Positions 7,192-14,651 of a stretch of DNA of 64,000 nt are shown in pieces. The stretch is taken from the NCBI GenBank assembly GCA_046327715.1, contig JAXLXY010000001.1:1-64000 (forward strand), written 5' to 3'. The stretch is from JADJOM01 sp046327715. Its GTDB lineage: Bacteria > Gemmatimonadota > Gemmatimonadetes > Gemmatimonadales > GWC2-71-9. The stretch's first letter is position 1, and each line of letters starts with the position of its first letter. Below the pieces are notes generated by a model. It was not told the DNA's origin. It worked only from the letters and a program-made list of their open reading frames with translations, and made no database searches. The position numbers and the translations under genes were made by a program.

Positions 7192-8744
7192 CGCTGCGGT
7201 GCCTCGAGTTCGCAGAGGACCGGCGGCTGTGGCGCGGCCGGCGCCACCCGGAGCACCTCCCAGGCCCGCCACAGGTCCGGCAGCGCGGCGATCACGTCCA
7301 TCGGCCGCATCGCGCGGGCGGTGACGCGGCGGGCCGCGTGCTCGGCCGCGCGGCCGAGGGCCAGCGCCGCCAGGGCCGCGGCGGCCGCCGGATGCTGCAC
7401 CTGGGCCAGGGTCGTTCCGGCGAGGCCGCTCAGCACGTCACCACTGCCGCCCGTGGCGAGCCCGGGATTGCCGGCCGCAATGGTGAGCGGGGGACCCTGA
7501 ATGTGTCCCACCACCGTCGGGACCCCCTTGAGGAGCACCGCGCAGCCGGCACGCGCCGCGGCGGCGGACGCGGCGGACCACGGATCGGCCTCCAGGCCAT
7601 CGCCCAGGTCCGGGAAGAGCCGGCGGAACTCGCCCACGTGCGGGGTGAGTACCGCCGGCCGGCCGGCCACCAGCCGGGCGAGCTCCGGCAGCGCGTCCGC
7701 GAAGGCGTTGAGGGCGTCGGCATCGAGCACCAGCGGCGCGGGGGCGCTCGCTGCGGCGAGCGCGGCCACGAACTCCCGCCGCCCCGCGCCGCGACCGAGT
7801 CCCGGGCCCACCACCAGGGCATCAACCTGGCCAAGGAGCGCGAGGAGCGCCGGCGCGAGGGGCGCCGTGAAGGCATGCGCCAGGGTCTGGACGTCCGGCT
7901 CCGCCATCCGCATGGCCTCGACGGACGCCTCGGGGGCAACCGCGTGCACCAGCCCGGCCCCGCCCGCGAACGCTGCCCGCGCCGCCAGCCGAAGGGCCCC
8001 GCTCATCCCGGCTTCCCCACCCACGACCACCACGCGGCCCCGACGTCCCTTGTGATCCCGGGCCCCGAACCGCTCCTGGGTACGGGCCGCCTCCGCCTCC
8101 GCGAAGAGGAGAGGCCAGCCCGGGTCTGGCTCGGGGTGCCCGATGTCGACGACCACGACGGTACCGCACTCCTCGCGTGCCAGCAGGTGACCGCGCCGGA
8201 ATCCGCCGAAGGTGACCGACACCTCGGCCCGCACCGCCACGCCGTGGCTCGCGCCGGTGTCGAGATCGACGCCGGTGGGTCCATCGAGGGACAGGATGGG
8301 GACAGAGAGGTCGTTGAGGCGCTCGACCAGCGCGCGGATGGCGGGCCGCAGCACCCCGCGGGCCCCGGTGCCGAGCAGGGCATCCACGGCCACCTGGGCC
8401 TGCGGCCACGGCCCGTCGGGCTCGACGGTCCGTACCCCCTCGGCGAGGGCCCGGGCGGCTACCAGCTGATGGAGGGGGGAGGGATCGCCCGGCGCCACCG
8501 CCACGAAGACCGGGAGGCCGACCCGGTGCAGCGCCCGGGCGAGCACCCAGCCGTCGCCGCCGTTGTTGCCCGGCCCGGCGGCCACCAGGACCCCGCCGGC
8601 GGCGCGGTGCCCGAAGCGGGCCGCCAGCACCTGCGCGGCGGCGCGCCCGGCGGCGTCCATCAGGGTCTCGAGCCGGATCCCGGCCTGCGCGGCCCGCTGG
8701 TCCCAGCGTCGACTCTCGTCAGGCGAGAGGATGGGGAGAGACAT
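7185..8744 (-). CDS. nnr: Bifunctional NAD(P)H-hydrate epimerase / ADP-dependent dehydratase
   Basis: The product is 519 residues with the two-domain YjeF layout. The N-terminal epimerase half (~1-215) shows AAGPGNNGGDGWVLARAL. The C-terminal dehydratase half shows HKGRRGRVVVVGGEAGMSGA, VGPGLGRG, the LTPHVGEFRRLFP block and the catalytic GLATGGSGDVLSGL. Together they repair the hydrated forms of NADH and NADPH. The start MSLPILSP was chosen because the conserved 'SPDESRRWD' beginning follows directly; sequence upstream in the same frame is low-complexity shadow. It overlaps the propeller gene by seven bases. Confidence 0.96.
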   Translation of the reverse strand: MSLPILSPDESRRWDQRAAQAGIRLETLMDAAGRAAAQVLAARFGHRAAGGVLVAAGPGNNGGDGWVLARALHRVGLPVFVAVAPGDPSPLHQLVAARALAEGVRTVEPDGPWPQAQVAVDALLGTGARGVLRPAIRALVERLNDLSVPILSLDGPTGVDLDTGASHGVAVRAEVSVTFGGFRRGHLLAREECGTVVVVDIGHPEPDPGWPLLFAEAEAARTQERFGARDHKGRRGRVVVVGGEAGMSGALRLAARAAFAGGAGLVHAVAPEASVEAMRMAEPDVQTLAHAFTAPLAPALLALLGQVDALVVGPGLGRGAGRREFVAALAAASAPAPLVLDADALNAFADALPELARLVAGRPAVLTPHVGEFRRLFPDLGDGLEADPWSAASAAAARAGCAVLLKGVPTVVGHIQGPPLTIAAGNPGLATGGSGDVLSGLAGTTLAQVQHPAAAAALAALALGRAAEHAARRVTARAMRPMDVIAALPDLWRAWEVLRVAPAAPQPPVLCELEAPQRW

Positions 8745-8775
8745 GGCCACTGGCCCCACCGCCCGGGCCCCCGGG

Positions 8776-8970
8776 CTATTTGGTGGAGAAGCCGATCGCG
8801 CGGCCGATCGAGATTTCCCCGTTGTCGATCCGGAGGTTGAAGCCGCAATCCGGATTGGTGCAGACCCACGCCTTGTAGGTGATGGGGGCACCGTCGCGGC
8901 CGTAGTCGGACAGCGGGATGAGCATTCCTTGCACGCACTTCCGGCATCCTGGCCATTCACGCATGTCCAT
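8776..8970 (-). CDS. Small zinc-ribbon protein of unknown function
   Basis: The product is 64 residues with two cysteine pairs, C9-x2-C12 (GCRKC) and C37-x4-C42 (CTNPDC), consistent with a single zinc ribbon. The end, LRIDNGEISIGRAIGFSTK, has no recognised motif. A purine-rich site (GAAGAGG) lies upstream of the ATG. It lies between the Minf_1886-type gene and the NAD(P)H-hydrate gene on the same strand with short gaps, so it may be in their transcript. The zinc-ribbon reading is seen; the function is unknown. Confidence 0.7.
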   Translation of the reverse strand: MDMREWPGCRKCVQGMLIPLSDYGRDGAPITYKAWVCTNPDCGFNLRIDNGEISIGRAIGFSTK

Positions 8971-8991
8971 CGTCCCTCTTCCGGGCTGGCG

Positions 8992-9408
8992 TCAGACCTC
9001 GTCCGGGTACGGGGCGCCTGCGGTCAGGGCGGCCACGCCCTCCCAGGCATACGGTTCGCCGAACGCCTGGGCGAATTCGTAGACCGCCGCGAAGTCCTCC
9101 TCGCGGTCGGCCGGCTGCGTCGAAAGCAGGCCGGCCCGTACCAGGGTGAACACGATCCGCCCGAAATCGTCGGTGCGCCGTACGCCCCAGTAGCCGAGGA
9201 CGTCGGGCGCGAGCAGCCCGAATTGCCGCACCGCGAAATCGCGACAGGCCCACGACAACTCGGCCCCCGAAACGTGCCGACGCGCTGGTAGCTTGGTCTG
9301 GAGAAACTCGATCGCGGCCAGCACGAACAGGTAGGCGCGTTCGTCGTACCGGCGATCCCCGGCGCGCAGGCGCGCCAGGATGTCAGGTGAGAACTGCACG
9401 TCAGGCAT
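8992..9408 (-). CDS. Minf_1886-type conserved protein of unknown function
   Basis: The product is 138 residues, soluble, with no signal peptide. It matches the Minf_1886 family pattern seen in Gemmatimonadota, Verrucomicrobia and Planctomycetes: YDERAYLFVLAAIEFLQ, RRHVSGAELSWACRDFA, FGLLAPDVLGYWG, DDFGRIVFTLV and DREEDFAAVY. No biochemical role is known for the family. A strong hairpin occupies most of the 60 bases between glyA and this ATG, leaving no visible ribosome binding site, so expression may depend on that structure or be low. The family call is by pattern. Confidence 0.85.
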   Translation of the reverse strand: MPDVQFSPDILARLRAGDRRYDERAYLFVLAAIEFLQTKLPARRHVSGAELSWACRDFAVRQFGLLAPDVLGYWGVRRTDDFGRIVFTLVRAGLLSTQPADREEDFAAVYEFAQAFGEPYAWEGVAALTAGAPYPDEV

Positions 9409-9422
9409 GGCGCGGGAGGGGG

Positions 9423-9459
9423 GCCCGGGTCATAGGCATCGGAATCCTAGGACCCGGGC
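9423..9459 (-). terminator. Hairpin after glyA, in the leader of the next gene
   Basis: GCCCGGGTC (9423-9431) pairs perfectly with GACCCGGGC (9451-9459), and the loop can extend the stem with TAGG/CCTA past one mismatch. There is no T-run on the minus strand, so it may be an attenuator-like structure, an mRNA stabiliser or an imperfect terminator. It lies 10 bases after the glyA stop and about 14 bases before the following ATG. Confidence 0.5.
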
Positions 9460-9468
9460 TGCAGTCGG

Positions 9469-10728
9469 TCAAGCGCGGCGTGGGGCATACAGGGGGAACG
9501 CCGCCGCCATTTCCCTCACCTCGCCCTTGACCCGGGCGATCGTGGCGTCGTCCCGGCGGGTCAGCACCTCGTCGATCAGCCGCGCGATCCGCCGGAACTC
9601 GGCCTTGCCCATGCCGCGGGTGGTCAGCGCCGGCGTGCCCAGGCGGATGCCGCTGGTCACGAAGGGCGACTGCGGGTCGTCGGGGATGGTGTTCTTGTTG
9701 ACCGTGATCTCGGCCCGGCCGAGCAGCGCCTCGGCCTCCTTGCCGGTCAGGCCCTTGGGCCGCAGGTCGACCAGCATGAGGTGGGTATCGGTCCCGCCCG
9801 AGACGATCGCGAAGCCGCACTCGACCATGGCCTCGGCGAGCACCTTGGCGTTCTCGACCACCTGGCGGGCGTAGCGCTTGAAGTCCGGGGTGAGGTTCTC
9901 GCCGAACGCCACCGCCTTGGCGGCGATCACGTGCTCCAGCGGACCGCCCTGCGTGCCGGGGAAGACCGACTTGTTGACCGCCGCCGCGAGTTCCTGGATG
10001 CAGAGGATGATCCCGCCGCGCGGGCCCCGGAGGGTCTTGTGGGTGGTGCTGGTCACCACCTGGGCGTGCGGTACCGGCGAGGGGTGCACGCCGCCCGCCA
10101 CCAGCCCGGCGAAGTGCGCCATGTCCACGAGCAGCGAGGCCCCGACCTCGTCCGCGATGGAGCGCATCGCCGCGAAGTCGATGATCCGGGCGTACGCGCT
10201 CCCGCCGGCGATGAGGATCCGGGGCCGCTCGGCCCGGGCCTGGTCGCGGATCTGGTCGTAGTCCATGCGGCCGGTGGCCGGGTTCACCCCGTACTGCACC
10301 GCCCGCCAGACCGCCCCGCTGTGGTTCACCGCCGCGCCGTGGGAGAGGTGCCCGCCGTGCGGCAGCGCCAGGCCCATGATGGTCTCGCCCGGCTTGGCCA
10401 GCGCCATGAACGCCGCGAAGTTGGCCTGCGCCCCGGAGTGGGGCTGCACATTGGCATGGTCGGCGCCGAAGACCTGCTTGGCGCGGTCGATGGCGAGCTG
10501 CTCCACCTTGTCGACGACCTCGCACCCGCCGTAGTACCGCTTGCCGGGATACCCCTCCGCGTACTTGTTGGTGAGCGGGGTGCCCATCGCGTCGATGACC
10601 GCGCGGCTGGCGAAGTTCTCACTGGCGATGAGTTCCAGGCCGTGCTGCTGGCGATGGAGCTCACCGTCGATCAGGCGCGCGATCTCGGGATCCGCGTGGC
10701 GGAGCGAAGCGTTGTGGTCCAGCGACAT
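9469..10728 (-). CDS. glyA: Serine hydroxymethyltransferase
   Basis: The product is 419 residues, typical length. This PLP enzyme interconverts serine and glycine while charging tetrahydrofolate with a one-carbon unit. Seen: LELIASENFAS, TNKYAEGYPGKRYYGG, NVQPHSGAQANFA, DMAHFAGLVAGGVHPSP, and the cofactor-lysine motif TSTTHKTLRGPRGG. The start at 10728 follows a good Shine-Dalgarno (GAAGGGAG) and gives the expected short N-terminus. It lies 11 bases downstream of rpiB on the same strand, so the two probably share a transcript. Confidence 0.99.
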   Translation of the reverse strand: MSLDHNASLRHADPEIARLIDGELHRQQHGLELIASENFASRAVIDAMGTPLTNKYAEGYPGKRYYGGCEVVDKVEQLAIDRAKQVFGADHANVQPHSGAQANFAAFMALAKPGETIMGLALPHGGHLSHGAAVNHSGAVWRAVQYGVNPATGRMDYDQIRDQARAERPRILIAGGSAYARIIDFAAMRSIADEVGASLLVDMAHFAGLVAGGVHPSPVPHAQVVTSTTHKTLRGPRGGIILCIQELAAAVNKSVFPGTQGGPLEHVIAAKAVAFGENLTPDFKRYARQVVENAKVLAEAMVECGFAIVSGGTDTHLMLVDLRPKGLTGKEAEALLGRAEITVNKNTIPDDPQSPFVTSGIRLGTPALTTRGMGKAEFRRIARLIDEVLTRRDDATIARVKGEVREMAAAFPLYAPRRA

Positions 10729-10739
10729 GACGTCTCCCT

Positions 10740-11174
10740 TCAGGGTTCGATCTTCTCCACCCGGCGCTGGTGACGGCCCCCCTCGAACGGGGTGTCCAGC
10801 CACGCCCGCAGGATGTCGACCCCGTCCTGCTCGCCCACGAAGCGGGCGGGCAGCACGAGGATGTTGGCGTCGTTGTGGGCCCGCGCCAGCCGGGCCACTT
10901 CCGGCGTCCAGGCCACCGCCGCCCGGACGCCGTGGTGGCGGTTGGCGGCATAGGCCATGCCGAGCCCGGTGCCGCAGAGGAGGATGCCGCGCGCGGCCTC
11001 CCCCTGCTCCACCCGCTGGGCCACCGGGTGGGCGTAGTCGGGATAATCGGTGCTGTCGGCGGAATGCGTACCGAGGTCGAGTGGCGCGTAGCCGAGGGCC
11101 GCCAGCTCCTGCTTGAGCCGCTCCTTCAGCGCGAAGCCGGCGTGGTCGGCGCCGATCGGAATGACTTCAGCCAT
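10740..11174 (-). CDS. rpiB: Ribose-5-phosphate isomerase B
   Basis: The product is 144 residues, matching RpiB/LacAB. It interconverts ribose 5-phosphate and ribulose 5-phosphate in the non-oxidative pentose phosphate pathway. Seen: PIGADHAGFALKE, the DLGTHSADSTDYPDYAH segment, the catalytic cysteine in ILLCGTGLGM, then AANRHHGVRAA and ARAHNDANILVLPARF. The gene is preceded by an unusually AT-rich stretch for this genome, with a possible promoter so close to the ATG that the message may be nearly leaderless. glyA follows directly. Confidence 0.97.
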   Translation of the reverse strand: MAEVIPIGADHAGFALKERLKQELAALGYAPLDLGTHSADSTDYPDYAHPVAQRVEQGEAARGILLCGTGLGMAYAANRHHGVRAAVAWTPEVARLARAHNDANILVLPARFVGEQDGVDILRAWLDTPFEGGRHQRRVEKIEP

Positions 11175-11181
11175 GGGGAAT

Positions 11182-11208
11182 TGTATAAAAATTCAGGTGG
11201 TATTGTAA
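11182..11208 (-). promoter_or_regulatory. Possible promoter of rpiB-glyA
   Basis: On the minus strand TTACAA (11208-11203) and TATACA (11187-11182) are separated by 15 bases, shorter than ideal. The region is strikingly AT-rich against its GC-rich surroundings. The -10 box ends seven bases before the rpiB ATG, which would put the transcription start at or beside the start codon. Confidence 0.35.
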
Positions 11209-11259
11209 GGGGCGGCGGCCGCGGGGCGGCCGCGCCGCCCCGCCCTGCCGCCCGGGGCA

Positions 11260-12315
11260 CTACACCCGGATGCCGGCGATCGTTCCGACGCCACGGATCC
11301 GGGCTTCCGCCACGTGGTCGGCGGCCCGGTAGGTCGGGATCCGCTGCTCCCGGGCGGTGGCGTAGATGCTGAGCAGGGTGTCATAGATCTGGGCCGCCTT
11401 CCGCTTGGCGCGGTCGTGGTCCCAGCCCATGAGCTCGCCGTACACGTTGATCACCCCGCCGCCGTTGATCACGTAGTCCGGGGCGTACAGCAGGCCCCGC
11501 CGCTCGCACTCATCGCCGTGCCGCTCCTCGGCCAGCTGGTTGTTGGCCCCCCCGGCGATCACCTCTACCTTGAGCCGCGCGAGCGTGTCGTCGTTGACCG
11601 TCGCCCCCAGCGCGTTGGGCGAGTAGATGTCGGCCGGCACGTCGTAGATCTTCTCGGGCGCCACCGCTTCCGCGCCGGTGGCCTGTACCACCCGCTTGAC
11701 CTTGTCGGCATCGATGTCGGTGACCGTCAGCTTGGCCCCCTCGGCGTGGAGGTGCTCGCACAGGGTCCGGGCCACGTTGCCGCACCCCTGGACCAGCACC
11801 CGCTTCCCCGCCAGGCTGTCGGAGCCCCAGCGCACCTTGGCGGTGGCCTTCATGCCCACATAGACCCCGTACGCCGTCACCGGCGACGGATCGCCGGAGC
11901 GCCCGTGCAGGCCGGCGACGCTGCTGGTTTCCATCCGGACGTATTCCATGTCGGCCGGGCTGGTGCCCACGTCCTCGGCGGTGATGTACCGCCCCTTGAG
12001 CGACTCGATGAAGCGCCCGTGCGCCCGGAAGACCGCCTCGCGGTCCTTCCGCTTGTTGTCGCCCACGATCACCGACTTGCCGCCCCCGAGGTTGAGCCCG
12101 GCGACGGCCGACTTGTAGCTCATCCCCCGCGCCAGCCGCAGCGCGTCGGTGATGGCCTCGTCGGTCGACGCGTAGTTCCAGAACCGGGTGCCGCCCAGGG
12201 CCGGCCCGAGCGTGGTGTCGTGGATCGCGATGATGCCGTAGTAGCCGGACGACGGCTCATGACACAGCACCAGCTGCTCGTGATGGTACGCCGCCATCGC
12301 CTTGAACGTGTCCAT
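11260..12315 (-). CDS. ldh: Leucine dehydrogenase (Glu/Leu/Phe/Val dehydrogenase family)
   Basis: The product is 351 residues, the length of leucine/valine dehydrogenases and shorter than glutamate dehydrogenases. It deaminates branched-chain amino acids to 2-oxo acids with NAD. Seen: GPALGGTRFW, the catalytic-lysine motif GLNLGGGKSVI, TAEDVGTSPADM, and a Rossmann motif VLVQGCGNVARTL, then GGANNQLAE and DYVINGGGVINV. It lies just downstream of hbd, a protease, bioY and a thiolase on the same strand, which suggests feeding of amino-acid carbon into acyl-CoA metabolism. Substrate choice within the family is inferred. Confidence 0.93.
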   Translation of the reverse strand: MDTFKAMAAYHHEQLVLCHEPSSGYYGIIAIHDTTLGPALGGTRFWNYASTDEAITDALRLARGMSYKSAVAGLNLGGGKSVIVGDNKRKDREAVFRAHGRFIESLKGRYITAEDVGTSPADMEYVRMETSSVAGLHGRSGDPSPVTAYGVYVGMKATAKVRWGSDSLAGKRVLVQGCGNVARTLCEHLHAEGAKLTVTDIDADKVKRVVQATGAEAVAPEKIYDVPADIYSPNALGATVNDDTLARLKVEVIAGGANNQLAEERHGDECERRGLLYAPDYVINGGGVINVYGELMGWDHDRAKRKAAQIYDTLLSIYATAREQRIPTYRAADHVAEARIRGVGTIAGIRV

Positions 12316-12362
12316 ACACTCCTCGATCGAGAGTCCCGCGGGCCCCGGACACGTGCCGGGGC

Positions 12363-13202
12363 CTAGTAGCTGTAGAATCCCCGCCCCGTCTTCCGGCCGA
12401 GCTGCCCCGCCGCCACCATCCGCCGCAGCAGCGGGCAGGGGCGGTACTTGTCGTCACCCAGCCCGCGGTGGAGCACCTCGAGGATGGCCAGGCAGGTATC
12501 GAGCCCGATCAGGTCCGCCAGCATCAGCGGCCCCATCGGGTGGGCCATCCCGAGCTTCATGACGGTGTCCACGGCCTCCGGGGTGGCCACGCCCTCCATC
12601 ACGCAGAAGATCGCCTCGTTGATCATCGGCATGAGGACGCGGTTGCTGACGAACCCGGGATAGTCGTTCACCTCGACCGGCGTCTTCCCCAGGGCCGCGG
12701 CGAGTTCCATCACCTGCCGGGTCGTGTCGTCGCTGGTGGCCTGCCCCCGGATCACCTCGACCAGTGCCATCACCGGCACAGGGTTCATGAAGTGCATCCC
12801 GATCACCCGCTCCGGCCGTCGTGTCTTCGCGGCGATCTCGGTGATCGAGATCGAGCTGGTATTGGTGGCCAGGATCACCCCCGCCACGCAGGCGGCATCG
12901 AGCTGCCGGAAGATCTCGAACTTGAGCGCGGGGTTCTCGCTGGCCGCCTCGATGGCCAGCTCGGCGTCGCGGGCGGCGTCCACGGTGGTGGCCACCGCGA
13001 TCCGGCTTGTGGCCGCCGCCGCCGCGTCGGCCGTCACCGTCCCCTTCTTCACCAGGCGCGCCAGGCTCCCCTGGATGGCGGCCGTTCCCTTCTCCAGGGC
13101 AGCCGCCGAGACGTCCACCATCGTCACCGCATGGCCGTGCATCGCGAAGACCTGGGCGATGCCGTTGCCCATCGTCCCGGCGCCGATCACCGCGACCTTC
13201 AT
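12363..13202 (-). CDS. hbd: 3-hydroxybutyryl-CoA dehydrogenase
   Basis: The product is 279 residues. It interconverts acetoacetyl-CoA and 3-hydroxybutyryl-CoA using NAD(P)H. Seen: the N-terminal dinucleotide fold VIGAGTMGNGIAQVFA, ATNTSSISITEIA, the catalytic histidine in GMHFMNPVPVM, and NDYPGFVSNRVLMPMINEA leading into the C-terminal helical domain, ending KTGRGFYSY. The ATG overlaps the stop of the CPBP gene (ATGA). A thiolase is three genes upstream, so the pair can run acetyl-CoA condensation and reduction, or the reverse. Confidence 0.96.
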   Translation of the reverse strand: MKVAVIGAGTMGNGIAQVFAMHGHAVTMVDVSAAALEKGTAAIQGSLARLVKKGTVTADAAAAATSRIAVATTVDAARDAELAIEAASENPALKFEIFRQLDAACVAGVILATNTSSISITEIAAKTRRPERVIGMHFMNPVPVMALVEVIRGQATSDDTTRQVMELAAALGKTPVEVNDYPGFVSNRVLMPMINEAIFCVMEGVATPEAVDTVMKLGMAHPMGPLMLADLIGLDTCLAILEVLHRGLGDDKYRPCPLLRRMVAAGQLGRKTGRGFYSY

Positions 13203-14065
13203 GCGAGCTGCTCCTTCCGGCTCCAGCGCCAGGCGGCCAGGGTGGCGAGCGCGATCGCGACGGTCGCGAGGAGCCCGCCCTCCGGGCCGAAGGTGCCGCC
13301 GGTCAGCCACGGGGGGCCGCCCGGCTCGTAGTTGATGAGGGGAATGGGAAACGGGAGGCCGCTCACCGGCGCGTCGAGGGCGGCGAGGGTGGCGTTCCAC
13401 CCGAGGTGCGCCCCCCACGCCGCCCAGAGACCGCCCGGCGTGTAGAAGGTGGCGCCCAGGAAGATGCCGGCGAGGCCGATGTTGACGAGCCCGAGCGCCG
13501 TGGTGTTGGGGTTGAAGACATGGGCCAGCGCGAAGAGCCCGGAGAGGGCAAGCACCGCGGGCCAGCGTCCGACGACCCGGGCCAGCAGGACCTGGCTCAC
13601 CCCACGGAACATCACTTCCTCGACCAGGGCGGCGGGCGCGAGCAGGAGGGTGGTGCGGAGGATGGCGCCGACGTAGTCGGTGGCCGTGCCGCTGTCCCCC
13701 AGCACCCGTGCGCCGCCGACCACCAGCGAGAGCGCGAGCGCCAGCGCGGCCGGGGCCCAGCCGACGAGACACCCCAGCCCGAAGCCGCGGACCGGCCCGG
13801 TCGGGACGGCGTAGCGCAGCTCGGTCAGGGTCAGCCCGAGCACCCGGACGCCGAGGCCCCAGGTGAGCAGGCCGAACGCGAGCAGCCCGGCCGTCGACTG
13901 GACGAGGATGAGCCGGGCCGTACCCAGCCCGCCGAGCCCACCGGTCAGGTATGCCCCCACGGCGTAGAACGCCACCATGAGGATGAAGCCCGCCACCAGG
14001 AAGAGGATGGCCCAGCCGACCGCCCGGGGCGGCGAGAGCGGCTGGGACACCGGGGCTGCGGTCAC
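13199..14065 (-). CDS. CPBP-family intramembrane metalloprotease
   Basis: The product is 288 residues with about seven to eight hydrophobic segments. The CPBP (CaaX protease/bacteriocin-processing) signature is present: EEVMFRG with paired glutamates in one helix, a downstream helix with FALAHVFNP, and a later GAHLGWNATL. These glutamates and histidines form the intramembrane metal site of the Rce1-type family. Substrates are unknown. The start is a GTG overlapping the bioY stop (GTGA); a much longer open frame upstream is the shadow of bioY. It is co-translated with bioY and hbd. Confidence 0.88.
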   Translation of the reverse strand: MTAAPVSQPLSPPRAVGWAILFLVAGFILMVAFYAVGAYLTGGLGGLGTARLILVQSTAGLLAFGLLTWGLGVRVLGLTLTELRYAVPTGPVRGFGLGCLVGWAPAALALALSLVVGGARVLGDSGTATDYVGAILRTTLLLAPAALVEEVMFRGVSQVLLARVVGRWPAVLALSGLFALAHVFNPNTTALGLVNIGLAGIFLGATFYTPGGLWAAWGAHLGWNATLAALDAPVSGLPFPIPLINYEPGGPPWLTGGTFGPEGGLLATVAIALATLAAWRWSRKEQLA

Positions 14066-14646
14066 GCGCGCAGGCGGAGCGCGTGGTGTCCGCGCCAGAG
14101 CACGAGCCCTGCGAGAGCCACCTTGAGGAGGTCCTGGGCCACGAACGGCAGGGTACCGAACTGGAGGGCGCGGGCGGGGCTGCCGGTGAGCACCGCCAGC
14201 TGGGCCCATCCGCCGAGGTGAATGACCAGCATCCCGAGGGCGGCGGCCAGCAGCGACTGGAACAAGCGGCCGCGCTCGGCCAGCCGCCCCACCACCACCG
14301 CGGCGAGCGGCATGGCCAGCAGGTAACCGCCGGTGGGGCCGAAGAGGCGGGCGAGTCCCTGCGGCCCGATGGGCGCGAACACCGGGGCACCGAAGGCGCC
14401 GGCCACCAGGTACAGTACCAGCGCGCCGGCACCCGCCGCGGCCCCGAAGAGGCCGCCCACCAGGAGCACGGCGAGCGGCTGGAGGGTCATCGGGACCGGC
14501 GAGAACGGCACGGGGATGGCCACCTGCGCCGAGAGGGCCACCACCGTGGCGCCAGCCGCCAGGGTGACGGGCCAGGCCAGCGGCACGCGCGACCGGCGGG
14601 GCGCGCTCACGGGCATCGAGGGGCGGCGGACGGCGGGAGAGGTCAT
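14062..14646 (-). CDS. bioY: Biotin transporter BioY (ECF substrate-binding component)
   Basis: The product is 194 residues with a basic N-terminus and about six hydrophobic helices. BioY hallmarks: VAIPVPFSPVPMTLQPLAVLLVG, the glycine-rich GAAAGAGALVLYLVAGAFGAPVF, and LFGPTGGYLLAMP. It binds biotin in the membrane and works alone or with an EcfAT module; no ATPase or EcfT is in the window. It ends in a GTGA overlap with the protease gene and starts five bases after the thiolase stop. A supply of biotin suits the carboxylases of acyl-CoA metabolism. Confidence 0.93.
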   Translation of the reverse strand: MTSPAVRRPSMPVSAPRRSRVPLAWPVTLAAGATVVALSAQVAIPVPFSPVPMTLQPLAVLLVGGLFGAAAGAGALVLYLVAGAFGAPVFAPIGPQGLARLFGPTGGYLLAMPLAAVVVGRLAERGRLFQSLLAAALGMLVIHLGGWAQLAVLTGSPARALQFGTLPFVAQDLLKVALAGLVLWRGHHALRLRA

Positions 14647-14651
14647 CGGGG

